DNA of 64,000 nt from Phocoena phocoena (GCF_963924675.1 NC_089221.1:87106296-87170295), one strand, 5' to 3'. Counted from the stretch's first letter, positions 1 to 12,892 are shown. Numbers and translations: made by a program. Notes: generated from the letters alone by a model not told the origin.

Positions 1-423
1 AATTAGTCTAGCCAATTCCACAGCCAATACACATACCCAAAAGCCCTAAAGGAATCTTGATTAAGGTATGCTGCTGAGATGTTTATGGTGTGTGCTATGT
101 AGTATTAGGGTGACAACAGATGACTAATACAGAAATTGATACATAGGTGAAAGTTATTCAAATAACAGAACCCTGAATATGTAGCAGTGTCTTTAGGGCA
201 GGGTGTTGTACAGTGAATAAACTTATAAAACGCTAGAGTCAGAGTGACCCACCATTACGTAGTGGTAAAATACTTGCTAAACCTATGAACTGCAATAACC
301 TGAAAGAAAAAAAATGTAGTCCATAATCTTGTAGAGTTGGGTGACGGACTTAAGGAAACACAATGCTGGAAGGGTGAGTTATCTGCTTCTACTGTAGACC
401 ACATACGTGTATATGTAGAAAAC
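1..423. other. Unassigned AT-rich flank
   Basis: No gene or confidently nameable repeat is seen here. A short stretch at about 347-385 resembles part of the L1 3' UTR found intact at 1684-1725, but it is too short to call. The right edge (424-437) is the left target-site duplication of the next L1. Confidence 0.5.
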
Positions 424-437
424 AAAAGAATATACAA

Positions 438-1619
438 GCAACAGTAATCAAGACAGTATGGTACTGGCACAAAAACAGAAAGATAGATCAGTGGAACAGG
501 ATAGAAAGCCCAGAGATAAACCCACGCACATATGGACACCTTATCTTTGATAAAGGAGGCAGGAATGTACAGTGGAGAAAGGACAGCCTCTTCAATAAAT
601 GGTGCTGGGAAAACTGGACAGGTACATTTAAAAGTATGAAATTAGATCACTCCCTAACACCATACACAAAAATAAGCTCAAAATGGATTAAAGACCTAAA
701 TGTAAGGCCAGAAACTATCAAACTCTTAGAGGAAAACATAGGAAGAACACTCTATGACATAAATCACAGCAAGATCCTTTCTGACCCACCTCCTAGAGTA
801 ATGGAAATAAAAACAAAAATAAACAAATGGGACCTAATGAAACTTCAAAGCTTTTGCACAGCAAAGGAAACCATAATCAAGACCAAAAGACAACCCTCAG
901 AATGGGAGAAAACATTTGCAAATGAAGCAACTGACAAAGGATTAATCTCCAAAATTTACAAGCAGCTCATGCAGCTCAATAACAAAAAAACAAACAACCC
1001 CATCCAAAAATGGGCAGAAGACCTAAACAGACATTTCTCCAAAGAAGATATACAGAATGCCAACAAACACATGAAAGAATGCTCAACATCATTAATCATT
1101 AGAGAAATGCAAATCAAAACTACAATGAGATATCATCTCACACCAGTCAGAATGGCCATCATCAAAAAATCTAGAAACAATAAATGCTGGAGAGGGTGTG
1201 GAGAAAAGGGGACACTCTTGCACTGCTGGTGGGAATGTGAATTGGTTCAGCCACTATGGAGAACAGTATGGAGGTTCCTTAAAAAACTACAAATAGAATT
1301 ACCATATGACCCAGCAATCCCACTACTGGGCATATACCCTGAGAAAACCAAAATTCAAAAAGAGTCATGTACCAAAATGTTCATTGCAGCTCTATTTACA
1401 ATAGCCCGGAGATGGAAAGAACCTAAGCGCCCATCATCGGACGAATGGATAAAGAAGATGTGGCACATATACACAATGGAATATTACTCAGCCTTAAAAA
1501 GAAATGAAATTGAGATATTTGTAATGAGATGGATAGACCTAGAGTCTGTCATACAGAGTGAAGTAAGTCAGAAAGACAAAGACAAATACCGTATGCTAAC
1601 ACATATATATGGAATTTAA
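438..1619 (+). pseudogene. L1 ORF2 C-terminal fragment (open frame, truncated)
   Basis: This is an open frame of about 393 codons. It corresponds to the end of the L1 ORF2 protein, downstream of the reverse transcriptase core. The first in-frame ATG is at 636. Recognisable segments are WYWHKNR near the start, the [12 protein letters not shown] block, [10 protein letters not shown], and the cysteine motif region [18 protein letters not shown] (codons starting about 1185). After these come the conserved tail [17 protein letters not shown] and [11 protein letters not shown]. The endonuclease and reverse transcriptase domains are absent because of 5' truncation, so no enzyme activity is expected. 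ORF2 normally has about 1,270 residues, so about 30% is present. It has no promoter of its own. Confidence 0.93.
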
Positions 1620-2000
1620 GGGGAAAAAATGTCATGAAGAACCTAGGGATAAGACAGGAATAGAGGCGCAGACCTACTGGAGAACGGACTTAAGGATATG
1701 GGGAGGGGGAAGGGTGAGTTTTGACAGGGCGAGAGAGAGTCATGGACATATACACACTAACAAACGTAGTAAGGTAGATAGCTAGGGGGAAGCGGCGGCA
1801 AGGCACAGGGATATTAGCTCGGGGCTTTGGGACAGCCTGGAGGGGTGGGAGGGGGAGAGTGGGAGGGAGGGAGACGCAAGAGGGAAGACACATGGGAGCA
1901 CATGTATATGTATAGCTGATTCACTTTGTTATAGATCAGAAACTAACACACCATTGTAAAGCAATTATACCCCAATAAAGATGTTAAAAAAAAAAAAAAA
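438..2000 (+). mobile_element. 5'-truncated LINE-1, relatively young
   Basis: The element holds the last third of L1 ORF2, a 3' UTR, an AATAAA signal at about 1974 and a poly(A) run (1986-2000). It is flanked by a perfect 14-bp direct repeat AAAAGAATATACAA at 424-437 and 2001-2014, the mark of target-primed insertion. The ORF2 frame is open from the first base to its stop at 1617-1619. With the perfect duplication, this suggests a younger insertion than most L1s in the window. The flanking sequence to the right is itself a decayed L1, so this is an L1 inside an L1. The 3' UTR contains a G-run segment at about 1846-1875. Confidence 0.95.
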
Positions 2001-2014
2001 AAAAGAATATACAA

Positions 2015-3560
2015 AAAACTACTAAAATTCATAAGAGAATTTACTGAGTAAACAGATTTTACAGGGTTAAAGTGCAGTATTTGCATACCTGTACAATAGC
2101 AGAAACATAATGAAGATGAAATTTTAAAATATTTCCATGAACAATAACATCAATAATATCAAATACATAGAAAGGAATATATAAATGGTATACAGAAGAT
2201 GTATAATGAAAACTAAAACTATTGCAAACTAAAGGAGACATAAATATTTCATGGAATATTATATAAATTATCCCCCAAATTGATCTTTAAACACTGCTCC
2301 AATAAAATTTCCAGCCAAATTTGTCTTTTTGAGAGGAAGAGAGGGCAAAACAAGTTCTAAAATTTATATTGAACTTCAAAGGCCAATAATGACCCCTTTT
2401 GAATATACAAGTTGAAATGATGAACAATTAAAAGAGTAAAAATAAACACATAAACACATACTGAGAGTACAAACCAGAAATAGCAATGCATTATATTTTT
2501 AAATATATGCATAATTAACAAATATAACAACAATAATATTTAAGGCACAAAGGAAAATAAAAGATCTAAATACTACTACATCTCTTTTAAAACTGAATCC
2601 ATTACTAAAAACTTCACACAAAGAAAACTGCAGGCTTAAATCATTTTGGAGATGAATTCTTCAAAACATACAAGGAAGAAATATCACCAATCTCACATAA
2701 AGTTTTCCAGAGAATAAAGAAAGAGGGAATATTTTCCAACTATATAAGACTTCACATCCTTAATAATAATCATAATAAGAATTTTACAAGATGACAAAAT
2801 TCTCTTTATTAATGTAAGTGTAAAAATTCTAAAAACAAGACAGAAAATCAAGTCTGGGAAATATCGAAAGTATATTACATCATGACTAAGTGACACTTAT
2901 TCCAGGAATGCAAGACATAATTGAAGATATTAACCAAAAAAGGGATAAAAATCATATGTTCATCCCAATAGATGAAGGAAAGCATTAAAAACATTTCAGC
3001 ATGCAATCATGATTTAAAAAAAATCCTCTTTGCATATCAGGAAGAAAAAGGAACTTCCTTGATATATAGCATCTACCAAAAACCTACACAATACTTGCTT
3101 TCAAAACTTCTATCTAATATTATACTGAAGGTTCAGGCCAATGCATTAAAGCATTCAAAAATAAATAATTAGTATAATAATAAAAAAGGAAAAATGACAT
3201 ATTATTTGCTGATGAAATTATTGTATACAAATAATGAATAGTGAATAAATGTGAATGGTTAAACCATGGTTCATACAGATCATTGAATACTGAACAAAAA
3301 TAATAATAACAAATAAACAACAACAAAGTAGATGAATCCCTGGGGAATTATGCTGAGTGAAAGCAGCCAATCTCTAATAATACATACTGTATTATTCTTT
3401 AATACAGTACTGTAAAAAGACAAAATTTTAGAGAGAACGTATTAGTTGTTGCCAAGGGTTAGAGGTAAGAAGAAGGTGGTGTTGGATTGAAGTGGGTGTG
3501 ATTGTAAGGTGGCAACATGAGGGATCCTTATGTGCAAAGTACAAAGCTTTCTCCTTAGGA
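2015..3560 (+). mobile_element. Old decayed L1, sense fragments
   Basis: Pieces read like a heavily mutated L1 ORF2. At 2020-2250 is the region after the reverse transcriptase motif. At 2880-3230 is an earlier reverse-transcriptase region (TTCCAGGAATGCAAG, and TATTATTTGCTGATGAAAT at the catalytic box). At 3330-3540 is sequence like the ORF2 end and 3' UTR (TTATGCTGAGTGAAAGCAGC, GTTGTTGCCAAGGG). The segments are not in simple linear order, so at least two fragments or a rearrangement are likely. Stops and indels occur throughout. The younger L1 at 438-2000 sits at its left edge. Confidence 0.65.
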
Positions 3561-3945
3561 AAGCAGGGCAGCTAATTAATTTAGTTCTTAGAAAGGTTAT
3601 AATTATCCACTTATCCAAAAGCCATTCTGCTGGTGGTAGCCAGTGCTTTTAAAATTTTAGAATCCACAGAGCATTTCTGAAATTAAAGTCACTTTAAAAA
3701 ATTACTACGATGCCAAGAAGTGATAGTAAGCAGATTACGTGCCAAATGCAGTTTAGAACTGTTATCACTGAGATATACAGCCTCATTTGTAGATATTTCA
3801 GTGAATTTCTAAATTAACCAATAAAGGAGGGATAGTTCATAATATAATAGATATATGAAGCCAAACAGACTTTACCTGACATCTATGTTAACTATGAGAT
3901 GCAAATCAAGAGATAGTTATAATAAACCAGATAAAACTAGGCCTA
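3561..3945. other. Unassigned
   Basis: AT-rich sequence with no gene, RNA or repeat that I can name. Confidence 0.4.
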
Positions 3946-3947
3946 TT

Positions 3948-4165
3948 TTTCCTTTTTTTTCCTTTTCCTTCCTTCTTCCTCCCTCCCTCCCTCCGTCTTT
4001 CTCTCTTTCTTCCTTCCCTCCCCCCTTTTGTTCTTTCTTTCTTTCTTTCTTTCTTCCTTCCTTTTCTTTTTTTTCTTTCTTCCCTCCCTCCTTTCTTTCC
4101 TTTCTCTCTCTCTCTTTTCTTTTCTTCCTCTCTCTGTCTCTCTCTTTCTTTCTTTCTTTCTTTCC
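3948..4165. repeat. Polypyrimidine tract, (CCTT)n/(CTTT)n
   Basis: About 220 bases of almost pure C and T on the + strand, with local CCTT, CTTT and CT periods. It produces long meaningless open frames in both directions (Phe/Ser/Leu-rich forward, Lys/Glu/Arg-rich reverse). Such tracts can adopt triplex DNA and are prone to length variation. Confidence 0.95.
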
Positions 4166-4304
4166 TTGAAACATAATGATTAGCAGTTGCCTGGATCTTC
4201 TAGAAAGGAAAATACAAGAAATGGAATCCTTGCTTTCATTCTTCATTTGTGTCTGATGATTAAGGTAATATACTTTTATCTTTAAATACTGAATCAAAAG
4301 CAGG

Positions 4305-4591
4305 GAAGGGTAAGCTGTGACAAAGTGAGAGAGTGGCATGGACATATATACACTACCAAACATAAAATAGATAGCTAGTGGGAAGCAGCCGCATAGCACA
4401 GGGAGATCAGCTAGGTGGTTTGTGACCACCTAGAGGGGTGGGATAGGGAGGGTGGGAGGGAGGGAGACGCAAGAGGGAAGAGATATGGGAAATATGTATA
4501 TGTATAACTGATTCACTTTGTTATAAAGCAGAAACTAACACACCATTGTAAAGCAATTATACTCCAATAAAGCTGTTAAAAAAAAGAAAGA
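4305..4591 (+). mobile_element. L1 3' UTR fragment (short insertion)
   Basis: The sequence matches the 3' UTR of the L1 at 438-2000: the GACAAAGTGAGAGAGTGGCA block, the G-rich GGGTGGGAGGGAGGGAG segment at about 4450, and the AATAAA-containing end at 4565-4570. It has a short impure A tail. A 9-bp direct repeat AAAAGCAGG flanks it (4296-4304 and 4592-4600), so it is an independent, severely 5'-truncated insertion. Confidence 0.88.
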
Positions 4592-4600
4592 AAAAGCAGG

Positions 4601-6985
4601 CCTGGTAGTCAGAAAGGCATCAAAATGAAACTAAAAGACTTCCTTAGGAAGCATTTTTTGGGGAAATGAAAGTCAGTTGCATAAGTTGAAGGGCTCCTAG
4701 TCACAAATTTTCTGACTCATCACTAAATTAATCAGAGATTCCAATGCAGCTTCTTCCTGTTTGCTAAACATGCCCCCCATGGCCCTTATCAAGAATTATT
4801 TCAGAGGCAATACTGTGCTTGAAGTCAAATTGGAGTAGAGGAGAAATAAGTATCAGGTGAGAAAATAGAGTAAATATCACCATTTTTGGAGAAGTTTAGC
4901 ATGAATTGGCAAATAATTGACTGATAGGGTAATAACTATCAGATGATATGGGTGGTAGGGTTTAGTTATCTTAGGCAAAATCACTGAAAATACTGAAAAT
5001 TCCTACCTATACACTTAAACACTTTCTTACTACTCATACAACCCTCTCATTTTTTATCCTCTTCCAATTTACTGCATAGATTATAAAATGAGAAGCCTTT
5101 ACTTTATAATGCATATAATTTCATTAATAAGCAGAGCACTTCTCCTTCAAATATAGATATACATACAGAAACATGCATATATGTATATATATGATACATA
5201 GATATGCTTTGTGTGCACACACATGTGTAAACGTACTGTGTACTGATAATAATCATCTGAAATAAATAGATGATAGGTTCATATACAGTAAATGTTTTTC
5301 CCATTATATATCATTGATTTAATAACACTATCAATATTGCATTTATGAAAAAAATATTTTCTAATAGCTACTTCTGTATTTTTATGAGTGTATTATTTGG
5401 AACAAACTTCAAATTGGTTTTATATATTTTTCTGCCAAAAATGTGATTTTTAAACCTCCTTTCCTTCTAAGGAATAAAAATGTACATGAAGCCTCTGTAC
5501 ATTTGTTTTCTTCCTCATATTTAATGACTAATCAATCACTTGTACAATAAAAAGCATGATCACAAAATTAATAGCAATAACTTGGAATAATATTGTAAAA
5601 ATAAATAAGACCTCCTTACAAATATAGAATATGTCAATCTATACATTAGAAAAAAATTTGATGTTTGTTGTATAAATATCAACTGTATTCCAGAGAAGTC
5701 ATTTGTGTTTCACAGAAAATGAAAAATCTCTAGTGGTTTTACATTACTCTTTGAGATACATTTTTAAGACACAATGAAATTGTCCAGTAACATCTGGTTT
5801 AAAATATTCAGCCTTAAACTTCCGATTTTTAAAAATTTCCTTTGATGGCCACTTCTGTGAAATTAGAGTTTTCTCAGCACATGGTCTGCACATTCTATGT
5901 GTGCACTCACTTCCTACATACATCATTCTGAATGTGCTTTTCACAGTACTTTGTTTATCCCCACACTTTAAACTATTTTTTAGCCATTGATTCATATCTT
6001 AATTAGAGTAATAGCAGTAAAAGGTGATATATGATAAATTATTAAACATAAACAATAAAAAGTAAATGATGTGAAACGCTTGGACCAAAATCACTGAGCC
6101 TTGTTCAAAGGCTGATAATAGAGACAAACTCAACAATGTGATTCTGTAGTTCATGGGAAAACCTTAACAATGTAGAGATTAAGAATAGAACAAGATTGAA
6201 TTAAAATCTGAATGGAATATAAATTTCACATTTCCAATTTGGGAAACATAAAGAAAATTTTTTCTTCTCTCCCCTTCCTCATGCCACCACAAACAGCAGC
6301 AGCAGCTATATCTGCAGAAAACCATGACAGAACACAGAGAATTGCAATGGTCCATTTACCACACTTTACAAACACTGCACTAATGACTCCTTCCTTATCA
6401 CTCTTCACCTATTAAGACTTGCACTAAACATATCGTTTAAAGTTTTACATTAGTGTGGCTTCAAATACATCTTTTATGTGCAGTAATGATTTTCTAATGA
6501 ATGTGCATGCCTCAATGTCTTCCAAGTATTGATTAGCATAAGCAGGCTAATTTTAATTCCTAGTGATTTTCATTTGTCAACAAGATCTTTATCAGTTTCC
6601 TACTGTATGCCTAGCCTAATTAAGAAAAATAGTTGAGCCAGATATATAAAATTGTGATTTTTCTTTCTTAGATGGATAGAGGATAAAGGTAATGGTTAAA
6701 TATTGTAATATTTAATTTATATAATGGTTTGATATTATATTTAACTTAAAATTCCTATTTATTTAAAAATAAAACATTTTCAATAACAATACAAAAACAT
6801 TAAAGTAATTTTGAAAAAATAAGATATGAATAATAATGTGATTCTAACACTACCGCTAGACTTACTTCGTCAAGGGGTAAAATTGATATGAACTTGTTTC
6901 AACCCCTAATCATATGTATTCAACACAGTACAATATATTCAATACAATTCACATTCTATACAGTTTTGCCGGCTCTAATCAAATA
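4601..6985. other. Unassigned AT-rich intergenic DNA
   Basis: No coding gene or assignable repeat is seen. A TA/TG-rich patch lies at about 5150-5220 and a short CAG run at about 6294-6305. Short open frames here show no domain or family resemblance. Confidence 0.4.
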
Positions 6986-6989
6986 ACTA

Positions 6990-7310
6990 TCTTTTTCTTT
7001 CTATATCACTTTGACTTTGTGTAACATGTTATAAATACCAATTTTGAAAAGTCTAATTCTGTGCTTTTTGCATGAAAATTTTCATTTCTCCTACATATTT
7101 ATAATTTTTAATATCTACATAACATTCCTTTTAGCCGATGTATTATAACCTTTAAAACCTCCTTAGACATAAGATTTTCACTTTTTAAATTTTATGAATT
7201 AAAATTTTACCAAACTTTTCTGAGTGTATAGCATTATATTTTTGATAATTGTTGCCTTAAATCAAATTTCCATAAGTGAGATTACCCAATCAGAGACTGT
7301 GATTATTTAT
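6990..7310 (-). mobile_element. Possible very old L1 remnant (reverse)
   Basis: The order of words (a TATATCACTTTGACTTTGTG-like start, CATAACATTCC, then CATAAGTGAGATTACCCAAT) resembles the reverse complement of the ORF2-end/3' UTR region of ancient L1M-type elements. It is too decayed for certainty. Confidence 0.4.
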
Positions 7311-9700
7311 TTTGATTTGGGGCCATGCAGCATATTGTTTCCAGAGGATCTTACCAATATATAACATCAGATTTCTTATATAGAGAAAGACTTGGAAAAG
7401 TTATTTTCCTATACTGAAGTTATCTTGGGATAATAACTGCAAACTAAATTCTGTGTGATATTTAAATTCTTGTAAAATTTATTCTTCACTTCCTACTACC
7501 TAAAGTCTGTCAAAGGTTTTTTCCCACCTCTCTGCATGTTGCTATAAATTAATGTTTCATTGATACCTTGGTGATACAGGAATACTCATCCACTTGCCAT
7601 TCTGAGATGTTAAATAAAACATGACTGAATGTAAAATTCTTCTAAAAGTGAAATTTAGAGTCAATTATAAAACTTACAAATTCTCCTACTTAACTTCCCT
7701 GAAGGATAGTATAAGCATCATTACTCTGAAGAAGAGCTGAACATACATAAATACACTGCTGCTTTGAATATCAGTAACAGTACCTGAAAAACAAGTAACT
7801 CATCTTTTCAAGTAGTATTCTCATGTGATTTTTTGAAAGTTGATACTTCACATTCTGAAAGTCACAAACCAATAGCGAATGTCATGAAAATATTACCTAA
7901 GAATCCCTTGCTGATTTTTATTTACAGGAAAAAAATAATTTTATTTTTAAAGAGACTAACTGTCCCCTTTTTTGGATTGAGGAGAACATCTAGAGGACTG
8001 TACTATGTCAGGCTATCTAGAAAACTAAACTATTAAAAAAAAATACACATGACACTTTGTAAAATGAAAGGCCACACATATTTGGAACTAACAAGTCATT
8101 TCAATGGTATGTATTAAATTCCAGAGGGCCCAACACTGAGCTAACTTATAGGGAAATCCTATAAATAAATAAATCCTATAAATAAATAAAGCTAGTTTTA
8201 TTCAATTCCTCCATAGAATGGGACTGGGAAAATGTTTTTCTCATGTCCTACTGCAGTACAGAATGCCCAAGACCACCTATTCATATTCAGATGAACTTAA
8301 TGGTTCAAACTACTAGCTGGCAAGTGGTCCAGAGGCTGTGAATAGATGAGGATCCGGAATCAACAATATTCTGGAACTTCTGTCCTTTTTCATGCCAATG
8401 GCTCTTGCTTCTCTACTCCTTCCTTTAAATCTGCATCTCCCCTATGCCACCAGTTCCCCTTCCCTCCCATTTACCACAGACCTAAAATTATCTTTGGGTG
8501 GAGAAAAACTTGCTCTCTAAGTACATGGTAGAATCTTTCAGTTTATCACTTACACCAATGCTTTCTCTAAGTATTTACTTGTCAGTTCTATGTATGATGA
8601 AAGAGAGGATGAAAAGGGCTTAGGGTTCGAATGAAATGCTGGAAGATAAGAAGAGAAATACACAGGAAACACACAGGTTAATACTTCCAGATATAACCCT
8701 GCTCTCTGTGTTACTGCTTACAAGAAAGCTTCAAATCCTAGTTTCCCTTTGTAATAGAGTTTGAAGCTCTGAGTAATGTGAATCATATTTACATAAAGTG
8801 TAGGCAAGCAATGAATCTAGTTTTCATTGCTTCTTTTATTTTTCCATGTGAGTGGAATCCAGGTCATCAAGTATTCCCGTTATTAACAGGACAGACATAG
8901 TTACAAATTCTCAGACTAACATCTGTATATTCCATTATATTTTGTTATCCAAGAAAATCTGAGTGATTTAACATCCATGTTTAAACAAATAGCTGAAATT
9001 CCTCCAATTTGAAACACTCTTTTTGAATTCAGATATAAAACTGTGGATTTTAACTTAGCTATGGCATACTCATGACTGAAATAGTTTGAAACTTTTCTGC
9101 TTCTAATTTTATTAAAAGTAATCCTTTTTCTCTTTCACGGAAAACATATAGCCTCTCCCTAGTTTGACATACACAAAACCTCAGGCTTGCTTGTGAAATA
9201 AAATTCACACATTCTATACTTCATTATTTTAAGGAAAACATATGTATCTTCAGCTGGATCTTTTGGTAGGTTACAAATGGTTTTATTTATGATGTTATTT
9301 ATAGCTTTGTAGTCCATTACATAATATATTGAGTTTCTAAAACATTGCCCTAACTGGGAATTCATGGGCTCTTACAGGAGGAAACAAGTAAATATAGGTG
9401 GAAATTAAGCACCATTATCAAAGCTTATTAAAAACCCCTTCAATTAGACATTCACATTGGTTTTTTTTTTCTTTCATAACCGTGCAGCTTGTAAAAATTC
9501 TTTAGTATGTTATGTATATGCAAAAGAAACACAAGAAAGTACCAGCAATTAAATCCTACCTCATTATCTTTCTGATGCTTTGATTTTACGGATCTTCTCG
9601 TGTCCACAGAGCCATTCTTTATCCTACCACAGAAGGCACTTACCTTTCTCATAACAGTCATAATATCTTGTCATTTTAATCTACTTTGTTTTTCTTTTAA
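7311..9700. other. Unassigned intergenic DNA
   Basis: No gene is recognised. A short exact tandem duplication of a 17-18 bp unit, ATCCTATAAATAAATAA, lies at about 8157-8190. Otherwise AT-rich unique-looking sequence with no coding signature. Confidence 0.4.
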
Positions 9701-9704
9701 CTGA

Positions 9705-9800
9705 TTGTCACCCTCTAACAAAATGGACTCCTTCAGGACAAGAAACCTGTCTCCCTTGTCTGTGTCTCCCCAGAATTAATATCTCACAAATCGTTTTTAC
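9705..9800 (+). mobile_element. L2-like LINE 3'-end remnant
   Basis: The phrase order (ACTCCTTCAGGACAAGAAAC, TGTCTGTGTCTCCCCAG) matches the 3' end of L2 elements, where 'gagggcagggacc...tctgt...ccccagc' occurs. Strongly diverged. Confidence 0.5.
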
Positions 9801-10750
9801 CTTCCATAAACCTTTGAAAAGTCTCATTTATCTTTCTATATATACTACTTATTTCTCCCCAAATAGCTTCCATTAGGATATATATTCTAAATAATACATT
9901 CTTTGAATTAGTAAAGGTAAGCATTGTACTTTGAGACCTACTTTTTTATCACATATTTGTTGAAATGATAATGCATATGATTGAATCAAACTCTTTTTGC
10001 TGCTCTTAGTCCAAAGGTATTTCCATGTTACAGATAACTGGTTAATGTAAAACAGAATCAGTATGCAAAATGAGAATGTCATAGATTAAATTTAAAACAT
10101 AATGTAGAGTAAAAATTAATTCTTGAAAATATTTATTTTACCTCATATGAAATACATCAGGACTAGTTGTCCACAGCTTATAATGTCCCAAAGCACAGCT
10201 TTATTTTTAAACACAATATAGTGATTTTTATATCTAGTCAATCTTAGATTTACTGATTAATTTAAAAATTAATTCATTAAACAAATTCTATATAGTAAGT
10301 ACTATGCTAAGTATATCAGTCAGGATACATTTCTTAAGTAATTAAAATAGTTTTTATTAAATATAAAACATAAAAATCTGCCTTTCCTACATCTAATGTT
10401 TCATTTATTTATGAATCACAAGGACAAATTAAGAGAAATTGTATGTACAACATATTATGAACAAAGGCCTCTGTTTATCAAATGGCTTCTTGTACTTCTC
10501 TAATAATGGTTGCACAACTCTTAAGAGGCAAAATATATGATAATTTGGAATTGTTTTTACCTGTATGCCATTAATAAAACCTAATCACCAAGATAAACAC
10601 CTCTTATAATTGAGAGAACTTATTTAAAAAGAGGTAAAATAGGAAATCAATATTCTCACATATCAGTTAGACATTCCAAATTTTAAAAGAAAAATACTTT
10701 CGGTAGAAATTTATCTTTAGTTTTTATAACTTACTATGTTCAGTCCAATT
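9801..10750. other. Unassigned AT-rich DNA
   Basis: No gene or clear repeat. A short piece around 10260-10320 resembles the ancient 'actatgctaag' repeat seen elsewhere in the window but is too brief to call. Confidence 0.35.
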
Positions 10751-10751
10751 G

Positions 10752-10935
10752 CCTGTATTTTAATCTGAGCCTTACCATTTACTAGAGGTAGAAGCTTTGG
10801 GAATTTTTTAACCTTTCTAGGCCCTAGTCTCTTTATTTGTAAAATTACATCACATGGTTCTTTGGAGAATTAAAGGAATTTTTATATGTTTAAAATGTCT
10901 GACAAATTATAAAAGCCCTATAAATATTATTGTTT
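10752..10935 (+). mobile_element. MIR SINE
   Basis: The MIR order is recognisable: the TGAGCCTTACCATTTACTAG block, TTTAACCTTTCTAGGCC, TTTGTAAAATTACATC, a degenerate AGAATTAAAGGAAT and a closing CCCTATAAATATTATTG. It is an ancient mammalian tRNA-derived SINE in the sense orientation, with typical heavy divergence. Confidence 0.8.
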
Positions 10936-11727
10936 TTATCATATGAACTTGATTGTAATAGTATAATTATTTCTCTTATAATTCCCTGTTCAAAACATAT
11001 TCAAATAAATATCTTCTCAAGAACACTTACTCTTTCCTCCTTTCGGGGCACCCAGGTTTTTATGAGGTAGAAAGAATCTTCCGTCCTTGGAGAAGTCCTT
11101 CAAGTAGTACCTGAGTGTCAGTCAAATGGCAGTTATCACATATCTATTATAGTTAATGCCTTTCAATATACTACCCTCTCACAAGCCCAAGGACTATAAT
11201 TATTTGGAAATAGATTTTTACCTTAATATTAGTCTGCTTTAACCTCCTTGAACGCAGGAGGTCAAGGAATATTTAAATTATAGTCTGTGTTTCCTTCTTA
11301 CTCAGAGAGTTCAAATTTTTTTAAATGAATAGTTCAATTAAATAGGTTTTCTTAGGCTTTAAAAATAATAGAAAAAACGTAGTGTGGGTCACTTTTTACC
11401 CAATCATAAATTTATCATTTGTTAACTCATCGAAGCCCTTCTGGCAGTGCTGGCACAGAAGGTGGGATGAGCACTCAGGGCTCTCATTTTTCTGGTTGGT
11501 TTCAGGCTCTGAGTCACTCTCCCTTCTGTGTTATTCTAACAGCAGAACACCAGGAAATGTTGTTTGTATGTAAATGTCAGTAAAGTGAAATTGAGTCTCC
11601 ACAAATAATCCCATATAAAAGCTCTATAACATTTTATTTCTAAAACTGCTCCAAGATCTTTACTAACTTATCAATATCACCAAAAACCATAGTGGCGATT
11701 ACTTTTTTTCCGAAGAAACACTGTTTT
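10936..11727. other. Unassigned
   Basis: No gene found. A small imperfect hairpin (TCCTTGA ... TCAAGGA) lies near 11243-11267. The sequence is otherwise AT-rich without a recognised repeat. Confidence 0.35.
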
Positions 11728-11741
11728 AAAAATTAGTCATA

Positions 11742-11942
11742 GGGCTTCCCTGGTGGCGCAGTGGTTGAGAGTCTGCCTGCCAGTGCAGGGGACACGGGCT
11801 CGTGCCCCGGTGCGGGAAGATCCCACATGCCGCAGAGCGGCTAGGCCCGTGATCCATGGCCGCTGAGCCTGCGCATCCGGAGCCTGTGCTCCGCAACGGG
11901 AGAGGCCACAACAGTGACAGGCCCGCGTACCGAAAAAAAAAA
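11742..11942 (+). mobile_element. CHR-group SINE 1
   Basis: A full-length tRNA-derived SINE. The tRNA-like head GGGCTTCCCTGGTGGCGCAG carries the A box, and GGGCTCGTGCCCC is a B-box-like region. The body ends CCGCGTACCG followed by poly(A). A 14-bp target duplication with one mismatch (AAAAATTAGTCATA / AAAAATCAGTCATA) is at 11728-11741 and 11943-11956. This family marks Cetartiodactyla, and this body form is common in cetaceans. Confidence 0.96.
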
Positions 11943-11956
11943 AAAAATCAGTCATA

Positions 11957-12890
11957 AAAATCACAATCTCTACCAAGTTTAGGGTTATGGTCATTTGAAT
12001 TTGAAAATTCAGCATGAAACCATGCCTTACATTACCACAGAGTAAATACTGTGGACTATCAGCAGTTTAAATCAGATAATTTTGCTTGACCAAAGGATAC
12101 ACAATGGGACAAAACAAAGAGAATTACACACAGTGTGCAAATACGAGTTGCATTGTCCAACCAAATCAAAGTTCTTTTACATTCATGAGGCAGGAGGCGG
12201 GGAACAGGAGATGCCTGTTAGACACTGATTTTTGCAGACTCACACATCTGCATAATGATTTTAGTCAACAGCATTCTGTAACACAAAGGGCATGGAGATG
12301 GCTACCCTGCTTAGATTGCCAGAGGAAATATTAAAATACAAAAGAAGTGAAGCCTGTCTGTGCCTTTCTATATGTACATAAGAAAGCAGCAGGAGCTCAA
12401 AGTACTGTCAGCAAAATATTGATCCCTGGGCCTCTAGACTTATTAGGAGAAACTTGTCCAACCCTCTTATTTTAAATATATCTAGTTCACATGACAGAGA
12501 ATATATGATATTACTCCATACCTGATCTTTGACCTTATTTCTGAGATATCTCTTGATAGCTTAGCTTTATATACATCACCAAAAAAAAAAAAAAAGAAAA
12601 AAGAAAACCCATATAATTGTTGAGTGTCTACAATGAATTGGAATAAGTGGTAAAGAAATGAACACAAAAATCAGAATACCAGCTTTTGTAGAGTTTAGTA
12701 ACAGGGAAATAAAACCATGATCAAATAAATATATACATATATACTATATTTATACATTATAGAAATTTTTGGTAAAATTTACAGTTAACTTAAAAAATAT
12801 ATTTATAAAAGATATTCATTTAATTGATTTCATTGCTGACTAAAAGTTTTCATATTTGACCTTGCCAATCTAGGGATTCTTTGTGGGTAG
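11957..12890. other. Unassigned
   Basis: No gene. An A-rich run at 12582-12604 is a simple repeat. An open frame at 12086-12334 has no family resemblance and no coding support. Confidence 0.35.
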
Positions 12891-12892
12891 TT

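Noticed and set aside
347..385. Possible L1 3' UTR fragment left of the young L1
   Set aside because: Two short matching words only; too short to separate from chance or from the nearby L1.
3855..4429. Long frames rich in Ser/Phe/Pro or Lys/Glu/Arg
   Set aside because: They are translations of the polypyrimidine tract on either strand.
12086..12334. 82-codon frame as a possible small gene
   Set aside because: No homology, no promoter or splice context, length expected by chance.
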